In this document: positions 26,215 through 34,566 of the stretch, piece after piece | Position numbering within the stretch: the stretch's first letter is position 1 | Layout of the letters: the number at the start of each line of letters is the position of its first letter | Source: Clostridiales bacterium | Lineage (GTDB): Bacteria > Bacillota > Clostridia > Oscillospirales > CAG-272 | Length of the DNA: 64,000 nt | Direction of reading: 5' to 3' | Assembly (NCBI GenBank): GCA_012800735.1 | Contig: JAAZIU010000013.1 | Span: 124,001 to 188,000, forward strand | Notes under the pieces: generated by a model | The model's database searches: none | Told to the model about the DNA's origin: nothing | The model's input: only the letters and a program-made list of their open reading frames with translations | Program-made: the position numbers and the translations under genes

Positions 26215-26513
26215 GTTTTTATATTTGTATAAAACAATATGTATGCAGACATACTGATATAACCTATCAGAGTCTCAGGCGATTTTTACCGGACCACTCT
26301 TTCGGAGTCAAGGCCACACGGACAGCCGGGTCCACTGCCGATCAGCGGTTTGCCGCTTTATTGATTGAGTTAAAAGCTCAGTTTTATAAGTTGGTTACTT
26401 TATAACCGAATGCGTAATTTACGCAAACTTGTGAAATGGTCAATAAGAGTAGTAAGAGTATTGTTGCTATATAGACTCTGTGTGCCTGATATCATGTTTT
26501 TGTTTTTTTGTTT
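26215..26513 (+). ncRNA. Structured noncoding RNA or long leader upstream of the polyamine operon (raiA-motif-like?)
   Basis: About 280 bases with no protein gene, starting at a consensus promoter and ending in a T-rich tract (26497-26513). Long-range pairs close the domain: TGATAT (26255-26260) with ATATCA (26489-26494), and CAGAGTC (26268-26274) with GACTCTG (26474-26480). CAGGC (26276-26280) can pair with GCCTG (26484-26488) as a competing or pseudoknot helix. Inside are hairpins at 26296-26308, 26320-26333, 26344-26357, 26366-26380, 26393-26407 and 26411-26425. The order and spacing resemble large conserved RNAs such as the raiA motif of Firmicutes, but I cannot confirm that match. It may be a free-standing RNA or a cis leader for speA. 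Confidence 0.65.
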
Positions 26514-26582
26514 CGCTCGGATATGCGGATTTTTCCTTGATATGCCGGCGATAATCGACAAAACCGTATTCTGATATTTAAC

Positions 26583-26617
26583 GCAAGTTGTGTAACCACG
26601 GCTTGCTTTTTTGTTTT
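26583..26617 (+). terminator. Terminator or attenuator hairpin just before speA
   Basis: GCAAG (26583-26587) pairs with CTTGC (26602-26606) and is followed by TTTTTTGTTTTT. It ends immediately before the speA ribosome site (GGAGG at 26619-26623), so transcripts from upstream must read through it. That position fits attenuation of the polyamine operon; the stem is short. Confidence 0.45.
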
Positions 26618-26629
26618 TGGAGGTGTTAT

Positions 26630-28099
26630 ATGGAAAGAGAATTTTTAGACCAGTCGCGGGCTCCGATTTATGAGGCGCTGGAAAAGTTTCGGGATATGCG
26701 GGTCGTTCCTTTCGATGTTCCCGGGCACAAGCACGGAAAAGGCAATCCCGAACTTACGGCATTCTTGGGCGAAAAGTGCGTAAGCATCGACGTCAACAGC
26801 ATGAAGCCGCTGGATAACCTTTGTCATCCGGTGTCCGTCATACATGAAGCCGAACTGCTTGCCGCCGACGCGTTCGGCGCGGCGCACGCATTTTTAATGG
26901 TGGGAGGCACGACAAGCTCGGTGCAGAGCATGGTGCTTTCCTGCTGCAAGCGGGGCGACAAGATAATTATGCCGCGAAACGTTCACCGAAGCGTGATTAA
27001 CTCGCTGGTGCTCTGCGGAGCTATACCCGTTTATGTAAATCCCGACGTTGACGTAAGACTCGGAATTTCGCTCGGCATGAGCCGCGATCTGGTCAAAAAA
27101 GCGATTGTGGAAAACCCCGACGCCGTCGCAGTCTTTGTGAATAATCCGACTTACTACGGAATCTGCAGCGACCTCCGCGCCATCGTTAAAATGGCTCATG
27201 AAGCCGGAATGCTCTGCCTTGTAGACGAAGCTCACGGAACGCATTTTTACTTCGGAGACAACATGCCTTTTTCCGCGATGGAAGCCGGCGCGGACATGGC
27301 GGCGGTATCGATGCACAAAAGCGGAGGCAGTCTGACGCAGTCAAGCCTGCTTCTGATAGGTGAAAACGTGAACGCCGGTCATGTGCGGCAGATAATCAAC
27401 CTTACTCAGACGACATCCGGAAGCTATCTTTTGATGTCAAGCCTTGATATCAGCAGGAGAAACCTCGCTCTGCGCGGGAAAAACATTTTCCGCAAAGTCA
27501 TAGAAATGGCAGATTATGCGAGAGAGGAAATCAATGCGATAGGGGGGTATTACGCCTACGGCAGCGAGCTTAACAACGGCGACTCGATATTTGATTTTGA
27601 CCCGACAAAATTGAGTATACACACGAGGGATATCGGTCTTGCCGGAATCGAAGTTTACGATATTCTGCGCGATGAATACGATATCCAGATAGAGTTCGGA
27701 GACATCGGCAATATTCTGGCGTATCTTTCCATCGGCGACCGGATGCAGGATATGGAGCGGCTTGTCAGCGCGCTTGCCGAGATAAGAAGACGATATATGA
27801 AGGATCCCCACGGGCTTCTGAGTCAGGAATATATAGACCCCGAGGTTGTAATCAGTCCGCAGAAGGCGTTTTACGCCGATAAAAAAAGCATCCCGATAGG
27901 CGATAGCGCCGGATATGTCTGCAGCGAATTTGTCATGTGCTATCCTCCGGGAATTCCGATACTTGCTCCAGGTGAGCGGATAACAAAAGAGATACTTGAA
28001 TATATAAACTACGCAAAAGCGAAGGGATGCTCGATGACAGGTCCCGAAGACCCCAAAATAGAGCATCTGAACATTCTGGTAGGAGGAGAATTCGTATAA
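26630..28099 (+). CDS. speA: Arginine decarboxylase (PLP fold type I, Orn/Lys/Arg decarboxylase family)
   Basis: A 489-residue decarboxylase. The PLP lysine is in SMHKSGGSLTQSS, with LVDEAHGTHFYF before it and PFDVPGHKHGKGN near the N-terminus, all typical of the short Gram-positive group (SpeA of Bacillus). Within this operon the substrate is most likely arginine, giving agmatine for the agmatinase two genes downstream. Lysine or ornithine use cannot be excluded by sequence alone. The ATG at 26630 has GGAGG at 26619; a longer frame from 26588 would run through the hairpin before it. The stop overlaps the speE start by one base (TAATG). Confidence 0.88.
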   Translation: MEREFLDQSRAPIYEALEKFRDMRVVPFDVPGHKHGKGNPELTAFLGEKCVSIDVNSMKPLDNLCHPVSVIHEAELLAADAFGAAHAFLMVGGTTSSVQSMVLSCCKRGDKIIMPRNVHRSVINSLVLCGAIPVYVNPDVDVRLGISLGMSRDLVKKAIVENPDAVAVFVNNPTYYGICSDLRAIVKMAHEAGMLCLVDEAHGTHFYFGDNMPFSAMEAGADMAAVSMHKSGGSLTQSSLLLIGENVNAGHVRQIINLTQTTSGSYLLMSSLDISRRNLALRGKNIFRKVIEMADYAREEINAIGGYYAYGSELNNGDSIFDFDPTKLSIHTRDIGLAGIEVYDILRDEYDIQIEFGDIGNILAYLSIGDRMQDMERLVSALAEIRRRYMKDPHGLLSQEYIDPEVVISPQKAFYADKKSIPIGDSAGYVCSEFVMCYPPGIPILAPGERITKEILEYINYAKAKGCSMTGPEDPKIEHLNILVGGEFV

Positions 28100-28953
28100 T
28101 GGATTTATGGTTCAGCGAATGCCACGCGCCCGATGTAAAACACAGTCTGAGAGTAACAAGGCACCTTTATTCAAGCAGAAGCGAATATCAGCAGATCGAT
28201 ATATTCGAAACGCCGGAATTCGGGCGGGTATTGGCTCTTGACGGAAATGTAATGCTCACCGAACGCGATGAATTTATTTATGACGAAATGATTACGCATA
28301 TACCGATGTCGGTTCACCCGAATGTTGAAGATATTCTGGTAATCGGCGCGGGCGACGGCGGCGTCGTGAAGGAACTTACAAGGTACGACTGTGTGAAGCG
28401 CATCGACCTTGTCGAAATGGACGGACAGGTTATAGAAGCCTGCCGCGCTTATCTGCCGGAAAATGCCTCCAAGCTTGATGACAGCAGAGTGCATATTTAT
28501 TTCGACAACGCGCTTCGTTTTATCAGGCGGTGCAAGGACGAATACGATTTGATCATCGTAGATTCAAATGACCCTTTCGGTCCGTCAGAAGGGTATTTCA
28601 CAAGAGAATTTTACGGAATTTGTTATAACGCGCTGCGCGAAGACGGAATAATGGTGAATCAGCAAGGAAGTCCCTTTTACAAGCATGACGCCGACGCAAT
28701 GCAGCGAAGCCATAAGAGGATTGTAAACACTTTTCCGATAAGCCGCGTTTATCAGGCGCATATCCCGACATACGCAGCGGGATATTGGCTGTTCGGCTTC
28801 GCGAGCAAGAAATATCATCCAATCAATGATTTTGACAAAGAACGGTGGCGCAGTCTGCATCTGAGCACGAAATATTACACGCCGAATTTACATATAGGCT
28901 CCTTTTATCTGCCGGCATATCTTGAAAAAATGTTGGAAGAGGTTGAGAATTGA
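28099..28953 (+). CDS. speE: Spermidine synthase-family aminopropyltransferase
   Basis: A 284-residue protein with the SpeE layout. An N-terminal beta domain (LTERDEFIYDEMITH) is followed by a Rossmann methyltransferase-like core with the decarboxy-SAM loop VIGAGDGGVVKEL and the catalytic DSNDPFGPSEGYF. The usual motif is DS-T-DP-x-GP; here Thr is replaced by Asn. It would transfer an aminopropyl group from decarboxylated SAM to putrescine or another diamine. No SAM decarboxylase (speD) lies in the window, which is odd beside a complete carboxyspermidine route. Translation is coupled to speA (overlap of one base) and to speB (overlap of four). Confidence 0.85.
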   Translation: MDLWFSECHAPDVKHSLRVTRHLYSSRSEYQQIDIFETPEFGRVLALDGNVMLTERDEFIYDEMITHIPMSVHPNVEDILVIGAGDGGVVKELTRYDCVKRIDLVEMDGQVIEACRAYLPENASKLDDSRVHIYFDNALRFIRRCKDEYDLIIVDSNDPFGPSEGYFTREFYGICYNALREDGIMVNQQGSPFYKHDADAMQRSHKRIVNTFPISRVYQAHIPTYAAGYWLFGFASKKYHPINDFDKERWRSLHLSTKYYTPNLHIGSFYLPAYLEKMLEEVEN

Positions 28954-29804
28954 AGAAAAACGTTGAAACCTTTATCGGCTGCGACGGCGAATATGAGGAC
29001 GCCAAAATAGTTTTATTCGGCGCGCCTTTCGATTCGACGACGAGTTTCCGTCCCGGCGCAAGATTCGGTTCTGCAGCCATTCGACACGAAAGTTCCGGGA
29101 TAGAGACATACAGTCCTTATCAGGACAAAGATTTAACCGAAACGAGCATTTTTGACGGCGGAGACCTGGAACTTTGCTTCGGCTCCGCGGAATCGGCGCT
29201 TTGCGATATCGAGAGCAAAGTCGGGGAAATTCTTGATGACGGCAAAATGCCCTTTCTGATAGGCGGCGAACATCTTGTAATGCTCGGAGCTATCAGGGCG
29301 GTTTTGAGGAAGTACCCGAATTTGCATATCATTCAATTTGACGCTCACGCCGACCTTCGGGATGATTATCTCGGCGCCAAACTGAGCCACGCCTGCGTTA
29401 TGCGGCGGTGTCATGAGCTTCTTGGTGACGGAAAGATACATCAGTTCTGCATCAGGAGCGGAGAAAAGGCGGAGTTTGAATTTGCAAAAAAGCACACGAA
29501 TATGCATAAATTCGGCTTTGACGGGCTTTGCGAATTGACGGAAAAGCTTATCAGAGATAAAACGCCGGTTTATCTGACGGTTGATCTTGACTGCCTTGAC
29601 CCGTCCGTGTTTTGCGGAACGGGAACTCCCGAAGCGGGCGGGGTTAGTTTTTTAGAGTTGCTTGATGCTGTTTTGACCGTCAGCAGAACGAATATAGTCG
29701 GAGCCGACGTAAACGAGCTTGCGCCGATGATAGACTTAAGCGGCGCGTCAACCGCTTTGGCTTGTAAAACAGTCAGAGAGATGCTTCTGGCGATTTATAA
29801 ATAA
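28950..29804 (+). CDS. speB: Agmatinase (ureohydrolase family)
   Basis: A 284-residue ureohydrolase. The two-metal site is plain: IGGEH, FDAHADLRD and VDLDCLDPSV supply the His and Asp ligands for Mn2+. It should split agmatine into putrescine and urea, directly following SpeA. Arginase or other guanidinobutyrase activity is less likely given the operon. The start is TTG at 28950, overlapping the speE stop (TTGA), with GAGG at the right distance; no ATG in this frame fits better. A longer gap of 41 bases separates it from the next gene. Confidence 0.88.
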   Translation: MKKNVETFIGCDGEYEDAKIVLFGAPFDSTTSFRPGARFGSAAIRHESSGIETYSPYQDKDLTETSIFDGGDLELCFGSAESALCDIESKVGEILDDGKMPFLIGGEHLVMLGAIRAVLRKYPNLHIIQFDAHADLRDDYLGAKLSHACVMRRCHELLGDGKIHQFCIRSGEKAEFEFAKKHTNMHKFGFDGLCELTEKLIRDKTPVYLTVDLDCLDPSVFCGTGTPEAGGVSFLELLDAVLTVSRTNIVGADVNELAPMIDLSGASTALACKTVREMLLAIYK

Positions 29805-29845
29805 AAGAATTTGAAATCAAGATTAAAAACAAGGAGAATGAAGAT

Positions 29846-31105
29846 ATGAGCAGAGTTTTAGTAATCGGATGCGGCGGAGTCGCGAATGTGGCTATTAGAA
29901 AATGCTGTCAGGTCGATGACGTTTTCACCGAGCTTTGCATCGCAAGCCGCACAAAATCCAAGTGCGACGAGCTTGCGGCAGAATTGAAGGGTACGACCTC
30001 GACAAAAATCAGCACGGCGCAGGTGGATGCGGATAATTTGCAGGAGCTGATCGATCTTATAAATTCATACAAGCCCGACCTTGTCATGCATATCGCGCTT
30101 CCGTATCAGAATCTGACTATCATGGACGCCTGCCTTGCCTGCGGCGTCAATTACATGGATACCGCAAACTATGAGCCGGAAAACACCGACGATCCTGAAT
30201 GGAGGGCAATTTACGAAAAAAGGTGCGAGGAGGAGGGATTCTCGGCGTATTTCGATTACAGTTGGCAATGGGCGTATCGCGAAAAGTTCGAAAAAGCAGG
30301 ACTTACGGCGCTCTTAGGCTGCGGTTTTGACCCCGGCGTTACCCAGGCTTACTGCGCGTATGCGAAAAAACATGAGTTCGATACCATCGATACGATAGAT
30401 ATACTCGACTGCAACGGCGGTGACCACGGATATCCCTTTGCGACGAATTTTAATCCCGAAATCAACCTCCGCGAAGTTTCCGCGCCCGGAAGCTACATTG
30501 AAAACGGAAAATGGGTCGAAGTTCCGGCGATGAGCATCAAGCGGGAATATGACTTCGAGTGCGTCGGAAAAAAGGATATGTACCTTCTTCACCACGAGGA
30601 GCTTGAATCTCTGGCGATAAACATCCCCGAAGTTAAGAGAATCCGTTTCTTTATGACCTTCGGACATAGCTATCTTACGCACATGCGCTGCCTTGAAAAT
30701 GTCGGGATGCTCTCTACCACGCCTATCGAATTCGAGGGACAACAGATAGTGCCGATCAAATTCCTAAAGGCGCTGCTTCCCGACCCCGCGAGCCTCGGGC
30801 CGCGCACGCACGGAAAGACAAATATCGGCTGCATCTTCACCGGCAAAAAAGATGGCAAAGACAAGACGTATTACATCTACAACGTCTGCGACCACCAGGA
30901 ATGCTACAAAGAGGTAAAAAGCCAGGCGATAAGCTACACCACCGGCGTTCCCGCAATGTGCGGCGCGCTGATGCTCCTTACCGGCAAGTGGGACAAAAAA
31001 GGCGTTTACACGGTCGAGGAATTTAACCCTGATCCTTTCCTTGACGCGCTTGACAAATACGGTCTGCCCCGAAGGGAATGCTATAATCCCGTTCTGGTGG
31101 ATTAA
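29846..31105 (+). CDS. Carboxynorspermidine/carboxyspermidine dehydrogenase (saccharopine dehydrogenase family, Lys1-like)
   Basis: A 419-residue enzyme. The N-terminal nucleotide-binding fold begins VLVIGCGGVANVAIRKC, and the middle (GVNYMDTANYEPE, LLGCGFDPGVTQAY) is typical of the LYS9/Lys1-like family. In this operon the role is condensation of putrescine (or diaminopropane) with aspartate semialdehyde, giving carboxyspermidine (or carboxynorspermidine) with NADPH. The downstream decarboxylase gene starts on its stop codon, which fixes the pairing. Start ATG with AAGGAG. The diamine specificity cannot be read by eye; putrescine is expected because SpeA and SpeB make it. Confidence 0.88.
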   Translation: MSRVLVIGCGGVANVAIRKCCQVDDVFTELCIASRTKSKCDELAAELKGTTSTKISTAQVDADNLQELIDLINSYKPDLVMHIALPYQNLTIMDACLACGVNYMDTANYEPENTDDPEWRAIYEKRCEEEGFSAYFDYSWQWAYREKFEKAGLTALLGCGFDPGVTQAYCAYAKKHEFDTIDTIDILDCNGGDHGYPFATNFNPEINLREVSAPGSYIENGKWVEVPAMSIKREYDFECVGKKDMYLLHHEELESLAINIPEVKRIRFFMTFGHSYLTHMRCLENVGMLSTTPIEFEGQQIVPIKFLKALLPDPASLGPRTHGKTNIGCIFTGKKDGKDKTYYIYNVCDHQECYKEVKSQAISYTTGVPAMCGALMLLTGKWDKKGVYTVEEFNPDPFLDALDKYGLPRRECYNPVLVD

Positions 31106-32304
31106 TGACAAACAGCGTTTTTAAAGGATTGTCCGGTAAACTGCTGCCCGAATACTTTGCCGATATCAAGACGCCTTGTTATGTTATTGATGAAGCAAGG
31201 CTGATATCAAACGCCGAAATTCTTTCATCGGTTATTGAGAACACCGGCTGCAAGATACTGCTTGCGCAAAAGGCTTTTTCAAACTATGATTTCTATCCGC
31301 TTTTGTCGCGGTATATATCCGGAACCGAAGCGAGCGGGCTTTTTGAAGCGAGACTCGGTTATGAAGAAATGCCGGACGGCGAAGTTCATGTTTTCTGCGC
31401 CGCTTACCGCGACGACGAATTCCCGGAGCTGCTGAAATACTCGGATCATATCGTCTTTAATTCAATAAATCAGCTGAAAAAGTTCGGAGGCGCGGCAAAA
31501 GAACGCGGAAAAAGCGTAGGGCTTAGAATAAATCCCGAATGTTCTACCCAGACCGACCATGAAATCTACGACCCCTGCGCCAGAGGCAGCCGCCTCGGCG
31601 TTACCCGCGATGTTTGGGGCCGGGAGATGACGGACAGTCTTCTCCCGATGCTCGACGGGCTTCATTTCCACACTCTTTGCGAGCAGAATTCCGACGCGCT
31701 TGAAACTACGCTTAAAGCCGTTGAGATGCGTTTCGGCGATGTGCTTCCGCGCATGAAATGGCTTAACATGGGCGGCGGGCATCATATCACAAAAGAAGAT
31801 TATGACGTGCGGCTTTTGGAAGAACTCATCAAATATGCGCGGGATAAATGGGATTTGACCGTGTATCTTGAGCCGGGCGAAGCCGTCGCGCTGAACGCGG
31901 GATATCTCGTCAGCCGGGCGCTTGACATTGTTGAAAACGGCGGGATAAAGACTGCTATTCTCGATGCGAGCGCTGCATGTCATATGCCGGATGTTATCGA
32001 AATGCCGTATACCCCTCCGCTGCTCGGCGGATATCCGACCGGAGTTAAGAATTATTCCTATCGTTTAGCCGGACCGACCTGTCTTTCCGGTGATATTATC
32101 GGCGAATACAGCTTTGCCGATGAACTGAAAATCGGTGATATCCTCGTATTCGGCGATATGGCAATTTATACTACCTGCAAGAACAATACCTTTAACGGTA
32201 TGCCTTTGCCGGATATTTACAAAATGAGCGCCGACGGGAAATTCACAAAACTGACCGATTTCGGATATAACGATTTCAAGATGCGGCTCGGAAGCCGCGG
32301 ATAA
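31105..32304 (+). CDS. nspC: Carboxynorspermidine/carboxyspermidine decarboxylase
   Basis: A 399-residue PLP enzyme of fold type III (alanine racemase-like). ILLAQKAFSNYDFYPL carries the PLP lysine, GLRINPECST and LNMGGGHHITKEDYD are typical of the NspC subgroup, and VYLEPGEAV and PTCLSGDIIGEYSF complete the active site. It decarboxylates carboxyspermidine to spermidine, or carboxynorspermidine to norspermidine, as the last step of the pathway. The ATG overlaps the stop of the dehydrogenase by one base (TAATG). It is the last gene of the operon before a strong terminator. Confidence 0.9.
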   Translation: MTNSVFKGLSGKLLPEYFADIKTPCYVIDEARLISNAEILSSVIENTGCKILLAQKAFSNYDFYPLLSRYISGTEASGLFEARLGYEEMPDGEVHVFCAAYRDDEFPELLKYSDHIVFNSINQLKKFGGAAKERGKSVGLRINPECSTQTDHEIYDPCARGSRLGVTRDVWGREMTDSLLPMLDGLHFHTLCEQNSDALETTLKAVEMRFGDVLPRMKWLNMGGGHHITKEDYDVRLLEELIKYARDKWDLTVYLEPGEAVALNAGYLVSRALDIVENGGIKTAILDASAACHMPDVIEMPYTPPLLGGYPTGVKNYSYRLAGPTCLSGDIIGEYSFADELKIGDILVFGDMAIYTTCKNNTFNGMPLPDIYKMSADGKFTKLTDFGYNDFKMRLGSRG

Positions 32305-32317
32305 ATTCGTAAATATA

Positions 32318-32366
32318 AAATATCGCTGTATAACACTTTTCGGTGTCAATACAGCGATATTTTTTC
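32318..32366. terminator. Bidirectional terminator after the polyamine operon
   Basis: Perfect 12-base stem (32320-32331 with 32349-32360) and a loop with a further small stem. T-tract on the plus strand and A-tract upstream, so it also serves the converging repeat-lipoprotein gene. Confidence 0.88.
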
Positions 32367-32382
32367 GTATTTATGTCTTGGT

Positions 32383-34521
32383 TCAATTATAATAACCGAA
32401 CCAGCCGTGCATCAGTTTTTGCGCCGCTCCCGCGCGGTCCGGCTCGGTGTAGTAGACGGTCGCATTCTCATATGCCATTACGAAGCTCGTAGAGTTGAAA
32501 GCGCTGCCTAAGTTTCTTATAAGCTTGCCTTCGGCGGTGTAAAGCTTCACTTCGGATGTCACGTTATATGATTGCAGGCTTTTGTCGCCGCTGTACAGCT
32601 TATCGCCTTTGCTCCAGGTGTTTTCGACCGTTACGATAAAGTCAGCGTCGCTCGTCTTGGCAGGGATATTTTCCGGTTCGAGCGCGAACATAATGCCGTA
32701 ATCGATTTGCCAGGATGACGGTGTTGTTCTGCCGTTTTTGTTCATATCCCGGGTGATTACGATGTATTTGCCCGTGGTGGTATTGACAGAGGCGGTTCCG
32801 GAGAATGCGGGGACAGAGCCGTCATAGCTTTCCGTCATGCCGTATACGGTCTCATCCGAGAGCGCGTATCGCGGAGTAAGATAATAATTCGGATCGGCAA
32901 AGCTATTATACAGTCCCTTTACTGCGGTACGCGCGGTTAAAAGCGAGGACAATGTGTCGTAATCGTTGTTATCGATGAAATAACGACAGATTTCCGAAAG
33001 AATCTGTACCGTGCTGTAATAAATCGATTCGTCCGTCGATGCGAATTTCTTTATGCAGCCGCTGCTGACGAGTACCGGCAGAAGTTTATCCAGCATAAGC
33101 TTTGACGCGCCCGCCGTATTCATAACGGAAGTCAGTCCGGGGGTGTAATATTTATCGGCGTCATATTTGACGGTCTCGAGCGCGCGTTTTGCGAACAGAT
33201 CATAGCAATCTTTGTAGCCCTGTTTGTCGCACAGCTCAAGCAGCCGGTCAAAGCGAAGAACGTAGAAGGCGTCCCATTTTTCATCTGCGCCGTTAAACTC
33301 GCCGATGAGTTTATACGCGCCCTTCGCCGCTGTTTTCGGGTCGGTATCGGCAAGCTGCTTTATAGCGTTTGCCCTGTCGTAAATGTCACCGTCGCCGAGA
33401 GCGGTCGCGCGCAGCTCAGCGCCGATAGTCAAATCATAACATTCGGCGGCTTTTTTCTCGGAGTCTCGGAAGCTGCCGAGCTGAGCGAAAAGCGGGTACG
33501 CGGTTTCATAATCTTTCTTATTGTAAGCGGCGGATGCGTCGGCGTAGATCATTTCCAGCTTGCATTTCTTTGCAAGCTCGCCGCTGTCGCGGTAGCCTTT
33601 GAGCACCTCTTCCGAGTTGCCGAGAAGCGTCTCTCCGAACATATTGTAGAGTATGGCTTGGATTTCCCCTTCGTCCATACCGATTTCGCGCAGTTCGGCC
33701 AGCATTTGGTTATATTCATCCGGGTATTGTTTGGCCGAGGTCTCGTCGGTCACGCAGAGCGATCTGAATTTTTCATATGCGGTTGCGAAATCGCCGGAGT
33801 CCATCAGTTTTATGCCTTCGGCATAGACAATTTCGTTTTCGCAGGTCTGAGCCTTGTCTTCGGCGTCGCGGAAATCGCCGAGGGAGACGAACTTATCCCG
33901 CGCGGCGGAATAATCGCCGTCATTCATAAGCTTTACGCCGTCCGAATATGCGATTTCGTTTTCACAGGTTTTAGCTTTGTCTTTGGCATCGCGGAAATCG
34001 CCGAGTGGCGAAAACAGCTTGAGCGCGCCCGGGTAGTCGCCGCTGTCGAACAGCTTTGCGGCTTCCACATAGTTGATTTCATTCTGACAAAGGGTTATTC
34101 TTTCGGCTGTATCATATAAACCTTCGGTAGTTTGCAGGAGTTCCAGCGCTTCTTCGTAACTGCCGTTGTCCATATACCCGACGGCTGCGATGTAATCAAG
34201 CTCGCGCTTTGCTTCGGCGGCTTTATCGGCGGAATCGCGGAAATTTCCGAGCGCCGTGAAAGCAGCAAGCGCGTTTTCGTAATCGTCCCGAACAAGCAGA
34301 GCTCCTGCTTCCGAGTATGCAATCTCGTTTTCACATTCGGCGATAAGCGCCGGCGCGTCTTTGTATTCGCCGAGCACGAAGAGGACGGTTATCGCCTCCT
34401 TATATTCGCCTGCCGACATAAGCTCCTTCGCCGCTTTATAATCGGACATCTTGCAGCCGGATAAAAGCAGCGTTAAAAACAGTATAAGAATTATAAGAAG
34501 CAGTCTGTTTTTGTTTTTCAT
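32383..34521 (-). CDS. Lipoprotein with about seven 39-residue TPR-like repeats
   Basis: A 712-residue lipoprotein: lipobox LLSGC with Cys23, then consecutive helical repeats of about 39 residues (about 25-300). Each follows the pattern LMxxGDYxxAxxxFxxLGDFRDAxDKAxxCENEIxY, a Sel1/TPR-like unit common in Firmicutes. A second group appears near 330-380 (KKDYETAYPLFAQLGSFRDS). The middle is helical and the C-terminal part (from about 560) is beta-rich, with NTTTGKYIVITRDMN and a tail ending HGWFGYYN. A scaffold or glycan-contact role at the membrane is likely but unproven. It follows the DUF805 gene by 45 bases and was probably transcribed with it. Confidence 0.72.
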   Translation of the reverse strand: MKNKNRLLLIILILFLTLLLSGCKMSDYKAAKELMSAGEYKEAITVLFVLGEYKDAPALIAECENEIAYSEAGALLVRDDYENALAAFTALGNFRDSADKAAEAKRELDYIAAVGYMDNGSYEEALELLQTTEGLYDTAERITLCQNEINYVEAAKLFDSGDYPGALKLFSPLGDFRDAKDKAKTCENEIAYSDGVKLMNDGDYSAARDKFVSLGDFRDAEDKAQTCENEIVYAEGIKLMDSGDFATAYEKFRSLCVTDETSAKQYPDEYNQMLAELREIGMDEGEIQAILYNMFGETLLGNSEEVLKGYRDSGELAKKCKLEMIYADASAAYNKKDYETAYPLFAQLGSFRDSEKKAAECYDLTIGAELRATALGDGDIYDRANAIKQLADTDPKTAAKGAYKLIGEFNGADEKWDAFYVLRFDRLLELCDKQGYKDCYDLFAKRALETVKYDADKYYTPGLTSVMNTAGASKLMLDKLLPVLVSSGCIKKFASTDESIYYSTVQILSEICRYFIDNNDYDTLSSLLTARTAVKGLYNSFADPNYYLTPRYALSDETVYGMTESYDGSVPAFSGTASVNTTTGKYIVITRDMNKNGRTTPSSWQIDYGIMFALEPENIPAKTSDADFIVTVENTWSKGDKLYSGDKSLQSYNVTSEVKLYTAEGKLIRNLGSAFNSTSFVMAYENATVYYTEPDRAGAAQKLMHGWFGYYN

Positions 34522-34566
34522 GTCAGCCTCCACGGAATTGTTATTTCTACGCTTGTTATTTTCTAT

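Noticed and set aside
26215..26513. Cobalamin, lysine, glycine or SAM riboswitch, tmRNA or 6S RNA
   Set aside because: The conserved boxes of these classes were looked for and not found; the many short hairpins do not fit the single long rod of 6S RNA.
26588..26630. Fourteen-codon N-terminal extension of SpeA
   Set aside because: It would be translated from the terminator hairpin and includes an un-family-like Cys/Phe-rich stretch; GGAGG before 26630 fixes the start.
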